Below are positions 35,053 through 45,102 of a stretch of DNA of 64,000 nt, in pieces. Position 1 is the first letter of the stretch, and the number at the start of each line of letters is the position of its first letter. Below the pieces are notes generated by a model. It was not told the origin of the DNA, did not search any database, and saw only the letters and a program-made list of their open reading frames with translations. The DNA comes from Chloroflexota bacterium (GTDB lineage: Bacteria > Chloroflexota > Anaerolineae > B4-G1 > SLSP01), in NCBI GenBank assembly GCA_019873645.1, contig JAIOAX010000004.1, forward strand, positions 167,317 to 231,316, written 5' to 3'. The position numbers were made by a program, and so were the translations under genes.

Positions 35053-37017
35053 ATGGTACGCAACAAACTGATGGCTATGCTTGGGGCGCTTGTGGTGTTG
35101 AGCATGGTATTGGCTGCCTGCGCGACCCCAACCCCCGAAAAGGTCGTTGAGACCGTCGTCGTCGAGAAGACCGTCGAAACGGTTGTGGAGAAGACCGTCG
35201 AGGTCGTCAAGACCGTTGAGAAGATCGTCGAGAAGACCCCCGAACCGACCCCCAAGGGTCCCAAAACGCTGGTTGTATGCCAGGGGCAAGAGCCAGACAC
35301 GCTGTATGCTTACGGCGGCAGCATGCTGGCAGCCAGCCACATTCAGGAAGCTATCTATGACGGCCCCATTGATACCCGCACCTACTCCTATCAAGCCGTG
35401 ATCCTGGAGAAACTGCCGAGCCTGAATGATGGTGATGCGGTGGTCAATGCCGTCTCGGTGCAGGCTGGCGATATGGTGGTGGGGGATGATGGCGAGCCGG
35501 TCGAATTGGCCAATGGCGTCAAGGTCCGCCCGGCCGGTTGCCGCTCGGCGGAGTGCGCCGTAGAGTTTGACGGTACCCCCATAAAAATGGACCAAATGGT
35601 CGTGACTTTCAAGCTGAAGCCCGGCATCAAGTGGTCCGATGGTGAACCTTTGACGGCAGATGACTCGGTTTACGCTTTTGAACTGAACGCCGATCCTGAT
35701 ACTCCTGTCAGCAAGTTCACGATTGACCGCACGGCTTCCTACGAAGCGGTTGATGATGTGACCGCCGTGTGGACCGGTCTACCCGGCTACATTGACAGTG
35801 TTTACTTCTCCAACTTCTGGTCTCCTAAACCGCGCCACCTCTGGCAGGAAAAGTTGGGCTACACCGCGGCTGACCTGCTCGAGGCTGAGGAATCGTCCCG
35901 CATGCCGATGGGCTGGGGCGCGTTCGTGATCAAGGAATGGGTGCCCGGTGACCACATCACCGTCGAAAAGAACCCCCTTTACTTCCGCGCTTCCGAGGGT
36001 CTGCCTTATGTGGACACCGTGATTTACCGCTTCGTGCCTGATTCCAACTCCGCTGTGGCGCAGTTGATCTCCGGCGAGTGCGATATCGTCACCCAGGATG
36101 CTTCTTTGGAAGACCAGGCTGAACTGCTGCTCAAGCTCGAAGAAAGCGGTGTGGTCAAGCCCATCTTCATCACCGGTACGGTGTGGGAGCATGTGGACTT
36201 CGGCATCAATCCTGTGCCCGAGTACGACCGCCCTGACTTCTTTGAAGATTTGCGCATGCGCCAGGCGTTTGCCTATTGTCTCGACCGCCAAGCCGTGGTG
36301 GATACCATCCTCTACGGGCGCTCCATCGTCATCAGCACCTACATCCCGCCGGAACACCCCCTGTATGCCGATGGTTTGACCGAATACCCCTACGATCCTG
36401 AAAAGGGCAAGGCTCTGCTCGAGGAAATGGGTTGGAAGGACTCGGATGGCGACGGTGTGCGCGAAGCCAAGGGTGTCGAGGGTATCCCCGATGGCACCAA
36501 ACTCGAGTTCAAGTGGGGCAGCACCACGGCCGCGATGCGCGTTCAGTACATGCAGCTCTTCCAGCAGAACCTCGCCGACTGTGGCTTCAAGGTGAACCTG
36601 GATAACATGGCCTCGAGCCAGTGGTTCGCCGATGGCCCCGACGGGCCGCTGTTTGGACGCCGCTTTGATGTCGGTTCCTTCGCCTGGTTGACCGGTGTTG
36701 AGCCGTCCTGCAGTCTGTATCTGAGCAGCGAAATTCCGTCTGCGGAAAACGGCTGGGCCGGCCAGAACAATCCCGGCTTCATCAATGCGGATTTCGATAA
36801 GGCCTGCAAGCGCGCCATTACCGCGCTTCCCGGCACCGAAGATTACATTGAAGGGCACAAGGAAGCGCAGCGCATCTTCTCCGAGCAGCTCCCTGTGGTG
36901 CCGCTCTTCCTGCGCCTGAAGCTTGCGGCGACCCGCCCCGAAGTCAAGGGCTTCATTATGGATCCCACCCACAACTCCGAAATGTGGAATATCGAGGCGT
37001 TTGACCTTGCAGACTAG
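35053..37017 (+). CDS. Oligopeptide ABC transporter substrate-binding lipoprotein
   Basis: A 654-aa SBP family 5 (DppA/OppA) lipoprotein. It has a signal peptide ending in the lipobox LAAC (Cys23). A low-complexity Val/Glu/Lys/Thr linker (residues ~28-60) comes next, then the binding domain with LKPGIKWSDGEPLTADDSVYAF and later MRQAFAYCLDRQAVVD. The ATG at 35053 follows AAGGAGGAGACAC. The linker probably forms a rod holding the domain off the membrane. A terminator separates it from the permease genes, allowing excess SBP. Confidence 0.94.
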   Translation: MVRNKLMAMLGALVVLSMVLAACATPTPEKVVETVVVEKTVETVVEKTVEVVKTVEKIVEKTPEPTPKGPKTLVVCQGQEPDTLYAYGGSMLAASHIQEAIYDGPIDTRTYSYQAVILEKLPSLNDGDAVVNAVSVQAGDMVVGDDGEPVELANGVKVRPAGCRSAECAVEFDGTPIKMDQMVVTFKLKPGIKWSDGEPLTADDSVYAFELNADPDTPVSKFTIDRTASYEAVDDVTAVWTGLPGYIDSVYFSNFWSPKPRHLWQEKLGYTAADLLEAEESSRMPMGWGAFVIKEWVPGDHITVEKNPLYFRASEGLPYVDTVIYRFVPDSNSAVAQLISGECDIVTQDASLEDQAELLLKLEESGVVKPIFITGTVWEHVDFGINPVPEYDRPDFFEDLRMRQAFAYCLDRQAVVDTILYGRSIVISTYIPPEHPLYADGLTEYPYDPEKGKALLEEMGWKDSDGDGVREAKGVEGIPDGTKLEFKWGSTTAAMRVQYMQLFQQNLADCGFKVNLDNMASSQWFADGPDGPLFGRRFDVGSFAWLTGVEPSCSLYLSSEIPSAENGWAGQNNPGFINADFDKACKRAITALPGTEDYIEGHKEAQRIFSEQLPVVPLFLRLKLAATRPEVKGFIMDPTHNSEMWNIEAFDLAD

Positions 37018-37034
37018 GCTGTGAGCCGGTACCT

Positions 37035-37067
37035 GGTGGCAGCGCTCCGGCGCTGCCACCATTTTTT
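37035..37067 (+). terminator. Terminator between SBP and permease genes
   Basis: An 11-bp perfect stem (GGTGGCAGCGC, TCCG loop) is followed by ATTTTTT. Partial readthrough would lower permease expression relative to the SBP. Confidence 0.9.
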
Positions 37068-37177
37068 GAAAGATAAATCATTAAACCCGTCTTATATCTT
37101 CAGGCATTATTGGCACATTTTTTGATTTGCACATGATAAGATCGGTAGCATGAGTGAGGCTTTGTGCTACCATAAAT

Positions 37178-37211
37178 ATTCCAACGTTTCAACGTATTAA
37201 CGTGCAAACGT
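37178..37211. repeat. Word repeat before dppB
   Basis: CAACGT-containing words of 8-9 bp repeat about four times and end at the dppB ribosome binding site GAAGGGAG. A 7-bp hairpin (GGTAGCA arms, 14-nt loop) lies just upstream at 37144-37171. Confidence 0.65.
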
Positions 37212-37230
37212 CTCTTGAAGGGAGTTGGCT

Positions 37231-38682
37231 ATGACCGGATATTTATTACGTCGCTTTTTACAGATGATCCTGGTGGTACTGTTGGCGACGATGGCGATCT
37301 ACACTATTTTGAACCTCGCGCCGGGCGGGCCCATGTCGGGGCTGAATCAGATTGGCGACCGACGGCAACGTTTTAGTGAAGCAGACCGCAAACGCCTGGA
37401 GGCCTACCTGGGATTGGACAAACCGTTTGCTCTGCGCTATGTCGTATGGCTGTTGGGCGAGGACTGGCTGGGTGCAGACTACATGCACATAGGGCTGAAA
37501 CGTGCCAATGACTTGCGCTTCTACGCCAACCCCGGCATTGCCTACGCCTCCGGTGGCTATCAGATTTGGGTGCAGGGTAAGCAAACCGGGACGAATGAAG
37601 CCGGCCTGGCGATGATCGAGGCCGAAAAGGTATGGATCCGCCCGACCGGAAAAGCTCCACAAGGGGTCATTAAGGCGGCCATTATTGAAACGGTCGGTCA
37701 TTCGATGCGCGTGGATGTCACCGGCGACCCCGTAGATGCGTGGATCATCACCTCACGTGATACAGTTTGGGAAGCCACGAATGCCCCCAAGCGTCCGGAA
37801 GGAAACTGGGTTTCGGTCTCCTGGCTTTTTGGCCCGTACGGCTTGTTGGGGAAATACGCGCACTTTCATGGCAACGGACGCGGGGTGTTGCGCCTTGACT
37901 TTGGTTCATCCTGGTCGGTCGCGCGCGGTCAGGCCATTTCGGGGATCATCAAGAGCCGTTTGGGCAACACCATCAAGTTAATTGCCACGTCTACGCTGTT
38001 TTCACTGCTGATTGCGATTCCTATAGGCATCTTTTCTGCCGTGAAGCAGTATTCCAAACTGGATTATGTCGTGACGACCTTTACGTTCTTCGGTACGGCC
38101 ATGCCGGTTTTCTGGCTGGGCTTGATGTTGATCCTCATCTTTTCCATTAAATTCCAGGATTGGGGCATCCCCTACATGCCGGCCGGTGGTGTGATTTCGG
38201 TGCGCACTCCCCCGGCCGGCAGTTTGCTGCGCGCCTTGAATATTAAGCCGGGGGATACGGTGGATCAAATCATTCATATGATCCTGCCGACCGTAACTTT
38301 GAGCCTTTTGAATATGGCCGGGTGGAGCCGTTACATGCGCTCTTCGATGCTGGAGGTGTTGCGTCAGGATTATGTGCGCACCGCGCGGGCCAAAGGTCTG
38401 GCAGAGCGGCTGGTCATCGTCAAACATGCGATGCGTAATGCCCTGATCCCCATCGTCACCATTGTAGTCTTTACCATCCCATCCCTTTTCGGCGGCGCCA
38501 CGATTACCGAAACCATCTTCTCCTGGCAGGGCATGGGACGCTTGTACTATGATGCTCTAGGCAAAGACGATTGGCCGTTAGTGATGGCGGTGCTGTTTAT
38601 CAACTCCGTGCTCACCGTGATCGCTACCCTGGTAGGCGATATCCTCTATACGATTGTGGATCCGCGGATCCGTTATACCTAG
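37231..38682 (+). CDS. dppB: Oligopeptide ABC transporter permease DppB-like, with insertion
   Basis: A 483-aa inner-membrane permease. The N-terminal span YLLRRFLQMILVVLLATMAI and the C-terminal BPD domain (EAA loop DYVRTARAKGLAERLVIVKHAMRNALIPI) are standard. DppB proteins are usually 310-340 aa; here an extra ~140-150 residues between span 1 and span 2 (residues ~60-210) form an extracytoplasmic domain of unknown role, rich in aromatic and charged residues. ATG at 37231 follows GAAGGGAG. Pairs with DppC, 15 bp downstream. Confidence 0.92.
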   Translation: MTGYLLRRFLQMILVVLLATMAIYTILNLAPGGPMSGLNQIGDRRQRFSEADRKRLEAYLGLDKPFALRYVVWLLGEDWLGADYMHIGLKRANDLRFYANPGIAYASGGYQIWVQGKQTGTNEAGLAMIEAEKVWIRPTGKAPQGVIKAAIIETVGHSMRVDVTGDPVDAWIITSRDTVWEATNAPKRPEGNWVSVSWLFGPYGLLGKYAHFHGNGRGVLRLDFGSSWSVARGQAISGIIKSRLGNTIKLIATSTLFSLLIAIPIGIFSAVKQYSKLDYVVTTFTFFGTAMPVFWLGLMLILIFSIKFQDWGIPYMPAGGVISVRTPPAGSLLRALNIKPGDTVDQIIHMILPTVTLSLLNMAGWSRYMRSSMLEVLRQDYVRTARAKGLAERLVIVKHAMRNALIPIVTIVVFTIPSLFGGATITETIFSWQGMGRLYYDALGKDDWPLVMAVLFINSVLTVIATLVGDILYTIVDPRIRYT

Positions 38683-38697
38683 GTCGAGGTGGATGTT

Positions 38698-39633
38698 ATG
38701 ACGTTTGAACCCCAAGTCGAAAAACTGGATGCCGAAGCATTGTTGACGCCGGAAAAGGAAAGTCAGCTTTCGGTCGTCTGGCGGCGTTTCCGCCGCCACA
38801 AACTGGCCGTGGCCGGACTATCGGTCATTGTGTTGTTCGTGCTCATGGCGATCTTCGCGAATATTGTCGCGCCTTATGACCCGATCTCCTATCAAGACCC
38901 GTATGCAAAGAACTCTCCTCCCAGTGCACAACATATCCTTGGCACCGATGAAATCGGTCGCGATGTGTTCAGCCGCTTGCTCTATGCCGCGCGTGTCTCG
39001 TTGGCAGTATCCTTTGTGGTAACCATCGCCAGCGAGTTGGTCGGGGCCATCATCGGCGGCGTTTCCGGCTACTTTGGCGGCTGGGTTGATAACACGATTC
39101 AGCGCGTGGTGGACTTCTTGCTGACGATTCCCCTCTTGCCGTTGCTGCTGGCTTTCTCCTCTCTATTGCGGGGCATTACCATCCCCGGCATACCGGATCA
39201 GTGGGCCAGCGTGGTGATCATCTCCGTAATCCTGATCGTCTTCGGCTGGATGGGCACCTGTCGTCTGGTGCGCGGCATGGTGTTGAGCCTGCGCGCGCTG
39301 GATTTCTCCGAGGCCGCCCGCGCGCTGGGAATGTCCGATGGGCGCATCATCCTGCGACACATGATTCCAAATGCGATGGCGCCCATCATTGTCAGCGCCA
39401 CCTTGAGCCTGGGCGGGGTCATTGTTCTGGAATCCGCCTTGAGTTTCCTGGGTTTCGGCATTCAACCTCCCGTGCCTACCTGGGGGAATATGCTCCAGGC
39501 TGCACAGCAGGGTATGTTGGGGCAGCCTGCCAAGGTCTTCTATCCGGGTCTGGCGATATTCCTGACTTCTCTCGCCTTCAACTACGTGGGCGACGGTCTG
39601 CGCGATGCCCTTGATCCGCGCTTGAAGCTGTAG
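38698..39633 (+). CDS. dppC: Oligopeptide ABC transporter permease DppC-like
   Basis: A 311-aa permease of normal length: one span at ~38-60, the conserved HILGTDEIGRDVFSRLLYAARVSL, and the EAA loop DFSEAARALGMSDGRIILRHMIPNAMAPIIV. The ATG at 38698 follows CGAGGTG. Forms the membrane channel with the preceding permease. Confidence 0.93.
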   Translation: MTFEPQVEKLDAEALLTPEKESQLSVVWRRFRRHKLAVAGLSVIVLFVLMAIFANIVAPYDPISYQDPYAKNSPPSAQHILGTDEIGRDVFSRLLYAARVSLAVSFVVTIASELVGAIIGGVSGYFGGWVDNTIQRVVDFLLTIPLLPLLLAFSSLLRGITIPGIPDQWASVVIISVILIVFGWMGTCRLVRGMVLSLRALDFSEAARALGMSDGRIILRHMIPNAMAPIIVSATLSLGGVIVLESALSFLGFGIQPPVPTWGNMLQAAQQGMLGQPAKVFYPGLAIFLTSLAFNYVGDGLRDALDPRLKL

Positions 39634-39667
39634 CTTGGTGGTGCTCGTGGTGATGGAGGAACAGAAA

Positions 39668-40678
39668 GTGGAAAACGTTAAGCCGGTTGACAAACTACTT
39701 GAGGTGCATGGCCTCAAAACTTATTTTTACACCGAAGATGGCGTGGTCAAAGCCGTAGATGGCGTGGATTTCGACGTCAAGCGTGGAGAGATCGTGGCGC
39801 TGGTGGGAGAATCCGGTTGCGGTAAAAGTGTAACCTCGTTCTCGATTATGCGTCTGGTAGGTATCCCTGGCAAGATTGTGGATGGCGAAGTGTTGTTCGA
39901 CGGGCGAAACCTCCTGACGCTCCCCGAAGCTGAAATGCGTTTAATGCGTGGGGATCGCATCTCGATGATTTTCCAGCAACCAACCTCGTGTTTGAATCCG
40001 GTCTTTCGGGTGGGAGACCAGATTGCCGAAGTCCTGCAAATCCATCGGGGAATGGACAAGAAAGACGGCTGGGAGAAAGCGGTGCAATTGCTGCGCACGG
40101 TGGGCATCCCTGAACCGGAGAAGCGCATTCATTCTTTCCCGCACGAACTTTCGGGCGGCATGGCGCAGCGCGTGATGATTGCGATGGCCCTGGCTTGCGA
40201 GCCGGAGTTGTTGATTGCCGACGAACCCACGACGGCGCTCGACGTGACGATCCAGGCGCAGATTTTGGACCTGATGCGCGACCTGCAGGGACGTTTCGGG
40301 ACTTCAATTATCCTGATCACCCACGACATGGGCGTGGTGGCCGAGATGGCATCGCGGGTTTCGGTCATGTATGCGGGCCGCGTCGTGGAGCAAACCGGTG
40401 TGCACACGCTTTTTGAAAATCCACTGCACCCTTACACACGTGGTCTGCTTTCATCTATTCCGGTGATGGGCGTGGTGAAAGAGCGGCTTGACACCATCCC
40501 CGGGGCGGTGCCCAACCTCATTGATCTACCGCCGGGGTGTAAGTTCGCGCCGCGTTGTCTGGCGCGTATGGAACATAATCTGCAAATCTGCACCGAGCAA
40601 GAGCCGGACTTATTGGAATACGAACCGGAGCATCGTGTGCGTTGCTGGCTGTACCAGGATCGGGAGCGAGGTGCATAA
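39668..40678 (+). CDS. dppD: Oligopeptide ABC transporter ATPase DppD-like
   Basis: A 336-aa ATPase with Walker [13 protein letters not shown], signature [16 protein letters not shown], Walker [13 protein letters not shown] and H-loop THDMGVV. The C-terminal oligopeptide-transporter motif has clustered cysteines ([10 protein letters not shown]...C...C), which in relatives may bind an iron-sulfur cluster. The GTG at 39668 follows GGAGGAACAGAAA; an ATG at 39653 is the alternative. Fully competent ATPase, unlike the one at 34129. Confidence 0.92.
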   Translation: MENVKPVDKLLEVHGLKTYFYTEDGVVKAVDGVDFDVKRGEIVALVGESGCGKSVTSFSIMRLVGIPGKIVDGEVLFDGRNLLTLPEAEMRLMRGDRISMIFQQPTSCLNPVFRVGDQIAEVLQIHRGMDKKDGWEKAVQLLRTVGIPEPEKRIHSFPHELSGGMAQRVMIAMALACEPELLIADEPTTALDVTIQAQILDLMRDLQGRFGTSIILITHDMGVVAEMASRVSVMYAGRVVEQTGVHTLFENPLHPYTRGLLSSIPVMGVVKERLDTIPGAVPNLIDLPPGCKFAPRCLARMEHNLQICTEQEPDLLEYEPEHRVRCWLYQDRERGA

Positions 40679-41703
40679 TGGCTGAAACGAGAGTACAACC
40701 CCAAACCAGTGTAGCCACAGGCGAGGACCTGATTGTGGTCAAAGACCTGGTAAAGTACTTTCCGGTGCGCGGCGGCTTTTTGCAGCGCATTCGGGCGTAT
40801 GTGAAAGCTGTAGACGGTGTCAGTTTCACCATCAAACGCGGTGAGACATTAGGGCTGGTAGGCGAGTCGGGCTGCGGCAAGACCACAGTGGGGCGCACGA
40901 TCCTGCGGCTGATTCCTCCGACGGGCGGACATGTCTACTTCGAGGGGAAAGACATCTTTGCTCTGCGTGGCCGGGCGCTGAAAGAAATCCGTAAGGATAT
41001 GCAGATTGTTTTCCAGGACCCCTATTCTTCGTTGGATCCGCGCATGCCGGTCGGCGAGAGCATTATGGAAGGGCTGGTGGTTCACCGGCTGGGTACCCCG
41101 GAAGAGCGGTGGGAGAAAGCCATCCATCTGCTGCGCATGGTCAACCTGGAAGATTTCCATGCCAAGCGTTACCCCCACGAATTCTCCGGTGGTCAACGGC
41201 AACGCATCGGCATCGCGCGCGCCCTGGCTTTGGATCCCAAGTTTATCGTTGCCGATGAGCCGGTATCGGCCCTGGATGTGTCGGTACAGGCGCAGGTGCT
41301 GAATATCCTGATGGACTTGCAGGAGCAGCTTGGGCTGACCTACATGTTCGTCGCGCATAACCTGAGCGTGGTCGAACACATCAGTACGCGCGTTGCAGTG
41401 ATGTATCTGGGCAAGATGGTGGAGCTGGCGAACCGCCGCGAAATTTTCGAGCACCCGCTCCATCCTTACACCCAGGCGCTGATGTCCGCCATCCCCATTG
41501 CCGATCCGAAGAAGGCCGGCTCGCGTGACCGCATCATCCTGGAAGGCGATGTACCCAGCCCCATCAACCCGCCTTCAGGCTGCCATTTCCATCCGCGCTG
41601 TCGTTATGCTATCAAAGGCCTGTGTGATAAAGAGGAACCCCCCTTCAAAGACTATGGTTCCGGGCATTTTGTGGCCTGTTGGCTCATTGAACGAGCCGCC
41701 TGA
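40678..41703 (+). CDS. dppF: Oligopeptide ABC transporter ATPase DppF-like
   Basis: A 341-aa second ATPase of the importer. It has Walker [17 protein letters not shown]-loop [13 protein letters not shown], signature [17 protein letters not shown], Walker [15 protein letters not shown] and an H-loop His in FVAHNLSVV. The C-terminal Cys-rich oligopeptide motif ([12 protein letters not shown]) is present. Its ATG overlaps the dppD stop (TAATG). Last gene of the transporter operon. Confidence 0.93.
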   Translation: MAETRVQPQTSVATGEDLIVVKDLVKYFPVRGGFLQRIRAYVKAVDGVSFTIKRGETLGLVGESGCGKTTVGRTILRLIPPTGGHVYFEGKDIFALRGRALKEIRKDMQIVFQDPYSSLDPRMPVGESIMEGLVVHRLGTPEERWEKAIHLLRMVNLEDFHAKRYPHEFSGGQRQRIGIARALALDPKFIVADEPVSALDVSVQAQVLNILMDLQEQLGLTYMFVAHNLSVVEHISTRVAVMYLGKMVELANRREIFEHPLHPYTQALMSAIPIADPKKAGSRDRIILEGDVPSPINPPSGCHFHPRCRYAIKGLCDKEEPPFKDYGSGHFVACWLIERAA

Positions 41704-41734
41704 GTGGGTTTGAGGTCGGCGATTCAAGTGGAGT

Positions 41735-41763
41735 GGAGGGCGTGATGCGCCCTCCGCTTTTTT
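41735..41763 (+). terminator. Terminator of peptide importer operon
   Basis: An 8-bp stem GGAGGGCG/CGCCCTCC with a 5-nt loop is followed by a T run (41758-41763), 32 bp after the dppF stop. Confidence 0.9.
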
Positions 41764-41831
41764 GCGTATCACGCGGGCATTGCTTTTCTAATTTGTTAAG
41801 ACGGAGTATAATTTGTGTTGGAGGAAGGGAG

Positions 41832-42359
41832 ATGATTCGCAAGCAACCCAGTTCTTTGAGTGCCCTCACCGTCTTGGTGATTATCGCCGGCTTGATAGTT
41901 TGGGCAGTCAATGCTTTGCCTAACGGCGATTTGCTGTGGTTTTGGCGTGATTTCAATGCCCAGGCGGATTGGATCATCGTCTATTGGGACGGCGTCGAAT
42001 ACATGCTGTTTCCCGGCGATCCGGGCTATGACGCGGTGATGGATGCCTTCGCCGACGCGGTGGCGCACTGGGCCGGCTATGAGGGCAGCGTCGGCCTTTC
42101 CGCCGAAAGCTTAACGCATTATCGTACTGCTGAACGTTTCCTGGAGCTGCATTACAATCAACCGGTGCTGGTCCACACCCGCCATTTATATCCGCGCGCG
42201 CGCACGTTCTTTGTACCGCTTTCCGGCTCCCATGCCAAGTGGCGCAGGGTGTTCGCCGGATTATTGGATACTCCGCGTGCGGGGGTGTTGAATCTCAGTG
42301 CCGCGCGCTTCGAACATCTGCGCGCGGCGGTCGCGCAGGCCATCCATGTAGCCCCGTAG
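41832..42359 (+). CDS. Single-span membrane protein, unknown
   Basis: A 175-aa protein with one N-terminal span (residues ~9-30) and an extracytoplasmic or soluble remainder rich in Trp and Tyr (DLLWFWRDFNAQADWIIVYWDGVEYML). No family is recognised. The ATG at 41832 follows GAGGAAGGGAG, and a TATAAT box at 41807-41812 lies 20 bp upstream. It ends 7 bp before a sensor kinase gene, so it may belong to that signalling unit. Confidence 0.7.
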   Translation: MIRKQPSSLSALTVLVIIAGLIVWAVNALPNGDLLWFWRDFNAQADWIIVYWDGVEYMLFPGDPGYDAVMDAFADAVAHWAGYEGSVGLSAESLTHYRTAERFLELHYNQPVLVHTRHLYPRARTFFVPLSGSHAKWRRVFAGLLDTPRAGVLNLSAARFEHLRAAVAQAIHVAP

Positions 42360-42366
42360 AGGCCGT

Positions 42367-43989
42367 ATGAAAGATTCTCCGGCGCGTATTCTTGTCGTTG
42401 ATGACGACCCTAAAGTGGTGGGGTTGGTCAAGGAAGTGTTGGACCTGCTCCCCTGTGAGACGCTCATGGCCGTTGATGGCGAAGGGGCGTTGAATGTGCT
42501 GCGGCGGGAGCTGGAAAAGGGAACCCCGGTAGACACGGTGCTCCTCGATGTGATGATGCCGGGGGAAGATGGGTTTCGCATTTTGGAGCGCATGAAGGCC
42601 GACCCATATTTGGGCCAAACTCCCGTCATCCTCATTACCGGCCTGGATTCCATCCCCGCGAAGACGCGCGGCCTGCAAATGGGCGCTGATGATTACATCC
42701 TTAAACCTTTCGATCCCCAGGAGTTGCTGGCCCGCGTGGGCGTGGTCTTGCGCATCCGCCGTACCGAGCAAATGCTCCGTCGGCGCAACCAGGAACTGGC
42801 GGCGCTGGATGAAGTCAACCGCATGATCTCTTCGAGCCTGGACCTGGATGAGGTGCTGTTGTCCGCTTTGGCAGGTCTGGAACGGCTGATCGAGACGGAT
42901 GCCCTGGCGTTGGTGCTCAACGACGAAGAATCTCAATCCTGGGTGGTGCGAACGGCGCGGGCCGCCCAGGGTGTGTGGCTTGAAGGGCGCGTTGTACCGG
43001 TAGAGGATGGGGTGATGCACGCGGTCCTGGTTGAGGCGCGCGCTGTTCTGCATCAGGCAGTGCAGGATAGCTTCTGGAACGAGGCTCTGGCCTTGCCCCA
43101 ACTGGATATCTTGTGCGTGCCGTTGGTGAAACGGGATGAGGTGCTTGGCGCCCTGGTGGTGCTTAAACAGGAGCCGGGGCTGGACGAGGACTATATCCCG
43201 CTGCTGGAACATTTAGCGGCAACCGTATCGGTGGCATTGCAGAATGCCCGGCTGTTTCAAGATTTAGAATCCTTTGCCGAAGAGATTGAGCGTTCCCAGA
43301 ACCAGTTGATTCAGGCGGAAAAGATGGCCGCGGTAGGACGTTTGGCGGCTTCGCTGGCCCATGAAATCAACAACCCCTTGCAGGCGATTCAGAACAGCCT
43401 GCATCTGGCCTTGCATCCGGGCCTGGATGAAGATAAGCGGCGCGAATTCCTGGAAATGGCGCAACAAGAAGTGGCACGCCTGGTACAGATCGTGCGGCGC
43501 ATGCTGGATTTTTATCGGCCCTCTTCGACGATGCACCCTCTGGATGTCAATCGGCCGGTCGAAGATGCGCTGGCGATTGCCGGCAAACGCCTTCAGCAGG
43601 CGCGGATTGAAGTTGTCGCCCGACTGGCGCCCAATCTGGTGCCGGTTCGCGGCGCCCCCAATCAGTTGACCCAGGTGTTTCTCAACATTATCATCAATGC
43701 GGTGGATGCGATGCCTGACGGCGGAACGCTCTGGGTCGGTACGGCCTATCATGCGGAGCGCAAACAGGTCGTGGTGGCCTTTCGGGATAGCGGACCGGGC
43801 ATTGCGCCGGAGATTCGTGCGCACATGTTTGAACCTTTTCACACCTCGAAGCCGACAGGTACGGGGTTAGGACTGGCAATCAGCTACGGGATTATTGAAC
43901 GTCATGGCGGCGTCATCGAAGTCGAAAGCCCGCCCGGCGGAGGAACAACATTCATTGTGCGTTTGCCGCAACACTTTGAGGAGGCTTGA
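42367..43989 (+). CDS. Receiver-GAF-histidine kinase hybrid
   Basis: A 540-aa cytoplasmic signalling protein. It comprises a receiver domain (residues ~5-125, phospho-acceptor Asp61 in LLDVMMPG), a short coiled coil, a GAF domain (~155-300), a HisKA domain with His332 in SLAHEINNPLQ and an HATPase_c domain (DSGPGIAPEI, GTGLGLAISYGI). With an N-terminal receiver and no membrane span, the kinase is probably switched by another kinase or by its own REC state. Its stop overlaps the next ATG, so the response regulator is its likely partner. Confidence 0.92.
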   Translation: MKDSPARILVVDDDPKVVGLVKEVLDLLPCETLMAVDGEGALNVLRRELEKGTPVDTVLLDVMMPGEDGFRILERMKADPYLGQTPVILITGLDSIPAKTRGLQMGADDYILKPFDPQELLARVGVVLRIRRTEQMLRRRNQELAALDEVNRMISSSLDLDEVLLSALAGLERLIETDALALVLNDEESQSWVVRTARAAQGVWLEGRVVPVEDGVMHAVLVEARAVLHQAVQDSFWNEALALPQLDILCVPLVKRDEVLGALVVLKQEPGLDEDYIPLLEHLAATVSVALQNARLFQDLESFAEEIERSQNQLIQAEKMAAVGRLAASLAHEINNPLQAIQNSLHLALHPGLDEDKRREFLEMAQQEVARLVQIVRRMLDFYRPSSTMHPLDVNRPVEDALAIAGKRLQQARIEVVARLAPNLVPVRGAPNQLTQVFLNIIINAVDAMPDGGTLWVGTAYHAERKQVVVAFRDSGPGIAPEIRAHMFEPFHTSKPTGTGLGLAISYGIIERHGGVIEVESPPGGGTTFIVRLPQHFEEA

Positions 43990-44816
43990 TGGAAGATACC
44001 CGCATTTTGGTCGTTGATGATGAAACTGCCGAGCGCGTTACCCTCGGCGAGGTGTTGCGCCTTGAAGGCTACCGCGTCTCGCTGGCGGCCTCTGGTGAGC
44101 AGGCTCTGGCGATGGTACGCCAGGAACCGCCGTTCGATCTTGCCATTCTTGATCTGCGGTTACCGGGGATGGACGGCTTGCAGGTTCTGGACGGGATTCG
44201 CCGCACCTCGGCGGAGACGATTGTTATCCTCATTACCGGCTACGGCACATTGGAGACGGCGGTGCAGGCGTTGCGTAAGGGCGCGTATGATTTCCTGCTC
44301 AAACCCTGTCCTGTAGAGGAAGTGTTGGCGGCCGTGCGCCGCGCGCTTTCTGAGCTGCAAGCGGGACGGCAGCGGCGGGTCCTGATGACGCAACTCCAGA
44401 ATACGCTCCAGGCCTTGATCGCCACAACCGAAGGGTTGGCTCTGGAGCCGGTACGCGAACCGACGAAAGAGGACAGCGTGCTGGTTGTGGGAGATGTACA
44501 AATTGACCGGGGCAAACATCTGGTGACCTATCGTGGGCAACCGGTGGAGTTGACGCCGACGGAATTCCGGCTCTTGGAATGTTTGATCGAGCGGGTAGAC
44601 GAGGTGTGTACACCACAAGATTTGGTGCGCTGCGCCCAAGGCTATGAGACCGATGCCTGGGGAGCACGCTCCATTGTGCGGGTGCATATCCGGCGTCTGC
44701 GGCGTAAACTGGAACCTGATCCTGAAAATCCCCGCTATATCTTGAATGTTCGAGGGGTAGGGTATCTTTTTGCTTCTTCGCCGGAGATGGCACTGGCACA
44801 ATCAGCCGAGGAGTGA
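43989..44816 (+). CDS. OmpR-family response regulator
   Basis: A 275-aa regulator. The receiver domain (Asp55 in AILDLRLPGMDGL, Thr in LITGYGT, Lys in FLLKPC) is followed by an unusually long linker (~120-165). A winged-helix DNA-binding domain ends it (VELTPTEFRLLECLIE...SIVRVHIRRLRRKLEPDPENPRYILNVRGVGYLF). The TGATG overlap with the kinase gene indicates a cognate pair. Targets are unknown. Confidence 0.92.
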   Translation: MEDTRILVVDDETAERVTLGEVLRLEGYRVSLAASGEQALAMVRQEPPFDLAILDLRLPGMDGLQVLDGIRRTSAETIVILITGYGTLETAVQALRKGAYDFLLKPCPVEEVLAAVRRALSELQAGRQRRVLMTQLQNTLQALIATTEGLALEPVREPTKEDSVLVVGDVQIDRGKHLVTYRGQPVELTPTEFRLLECLIERVDEVCTPQDLVRCAQGYETDAWGARSIVRVHIRRLRRKLEPDPENPRYILNVRGVGYLFASSPEMALAQSAEE

Positions 44817-44837
44817 CGCTCACTCAAGGATAATGAT

Positions 44838-44865
44838 TTGCACTCTGGACAGTCGGTGCTAGAAT
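44838..44865 (+). promoter_or_regulatory. Promoter of 59-aa gene
   Basis: TTGCAC, 16 bp, TAGAAT, about 40 bp before the ATG at 44905. Confidence 0.6.
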
Positions 44866-44904
44866 GAATATAGGATTCGCTTTCAATCGAGAGGCATTAC
44901 AGCG

Positions 44905-45084
44905 ATGACAGACAAAGAACACAAAGAAAATGTGGTCAAGATGCAGAAATTGCGGCGGGCTGTGGAACGCTTACGCAATATGCGCGCCAGCGGCGGTGAC
45001 CAGCCTGTGCGTAAAGCGACATGGTTTGCGCGTTTGAAAGCGCGTTTGGGTTTGGGACCCTCTGAACCCGCTACAACAAAATGA
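44905..45084 (+). CDS. Small charged protein, 59 aa, unknown
   Basis: A short gene with its own promoter, a GAGAGG ribosome binding site and a strong terminator. The product is highly basic and predicted helical (VVKMQKLRRAVERLRNMRAS), with a C-terminal WFARLKARLGLG segment. I recognise no family. The independent transcription unit makes it more likely real than a chance frame. Confidence 0.6.
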   Translation: MTDKEHKENVVKMQKLRRAVERLRNMRASGGDQPVRKATWFARLKARLGLGPSEPATTK

Positions 45085-45102
45085 ACTACTAGCCGGCCTT
45101 TG

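Noticed and set aside
35779..37062. 427-aa minus-strand frame opposite the peptide-binding lipoprotein
   Set aside because: Complete overlap with a gene of clear family; the composition is that of an antisense shadow.
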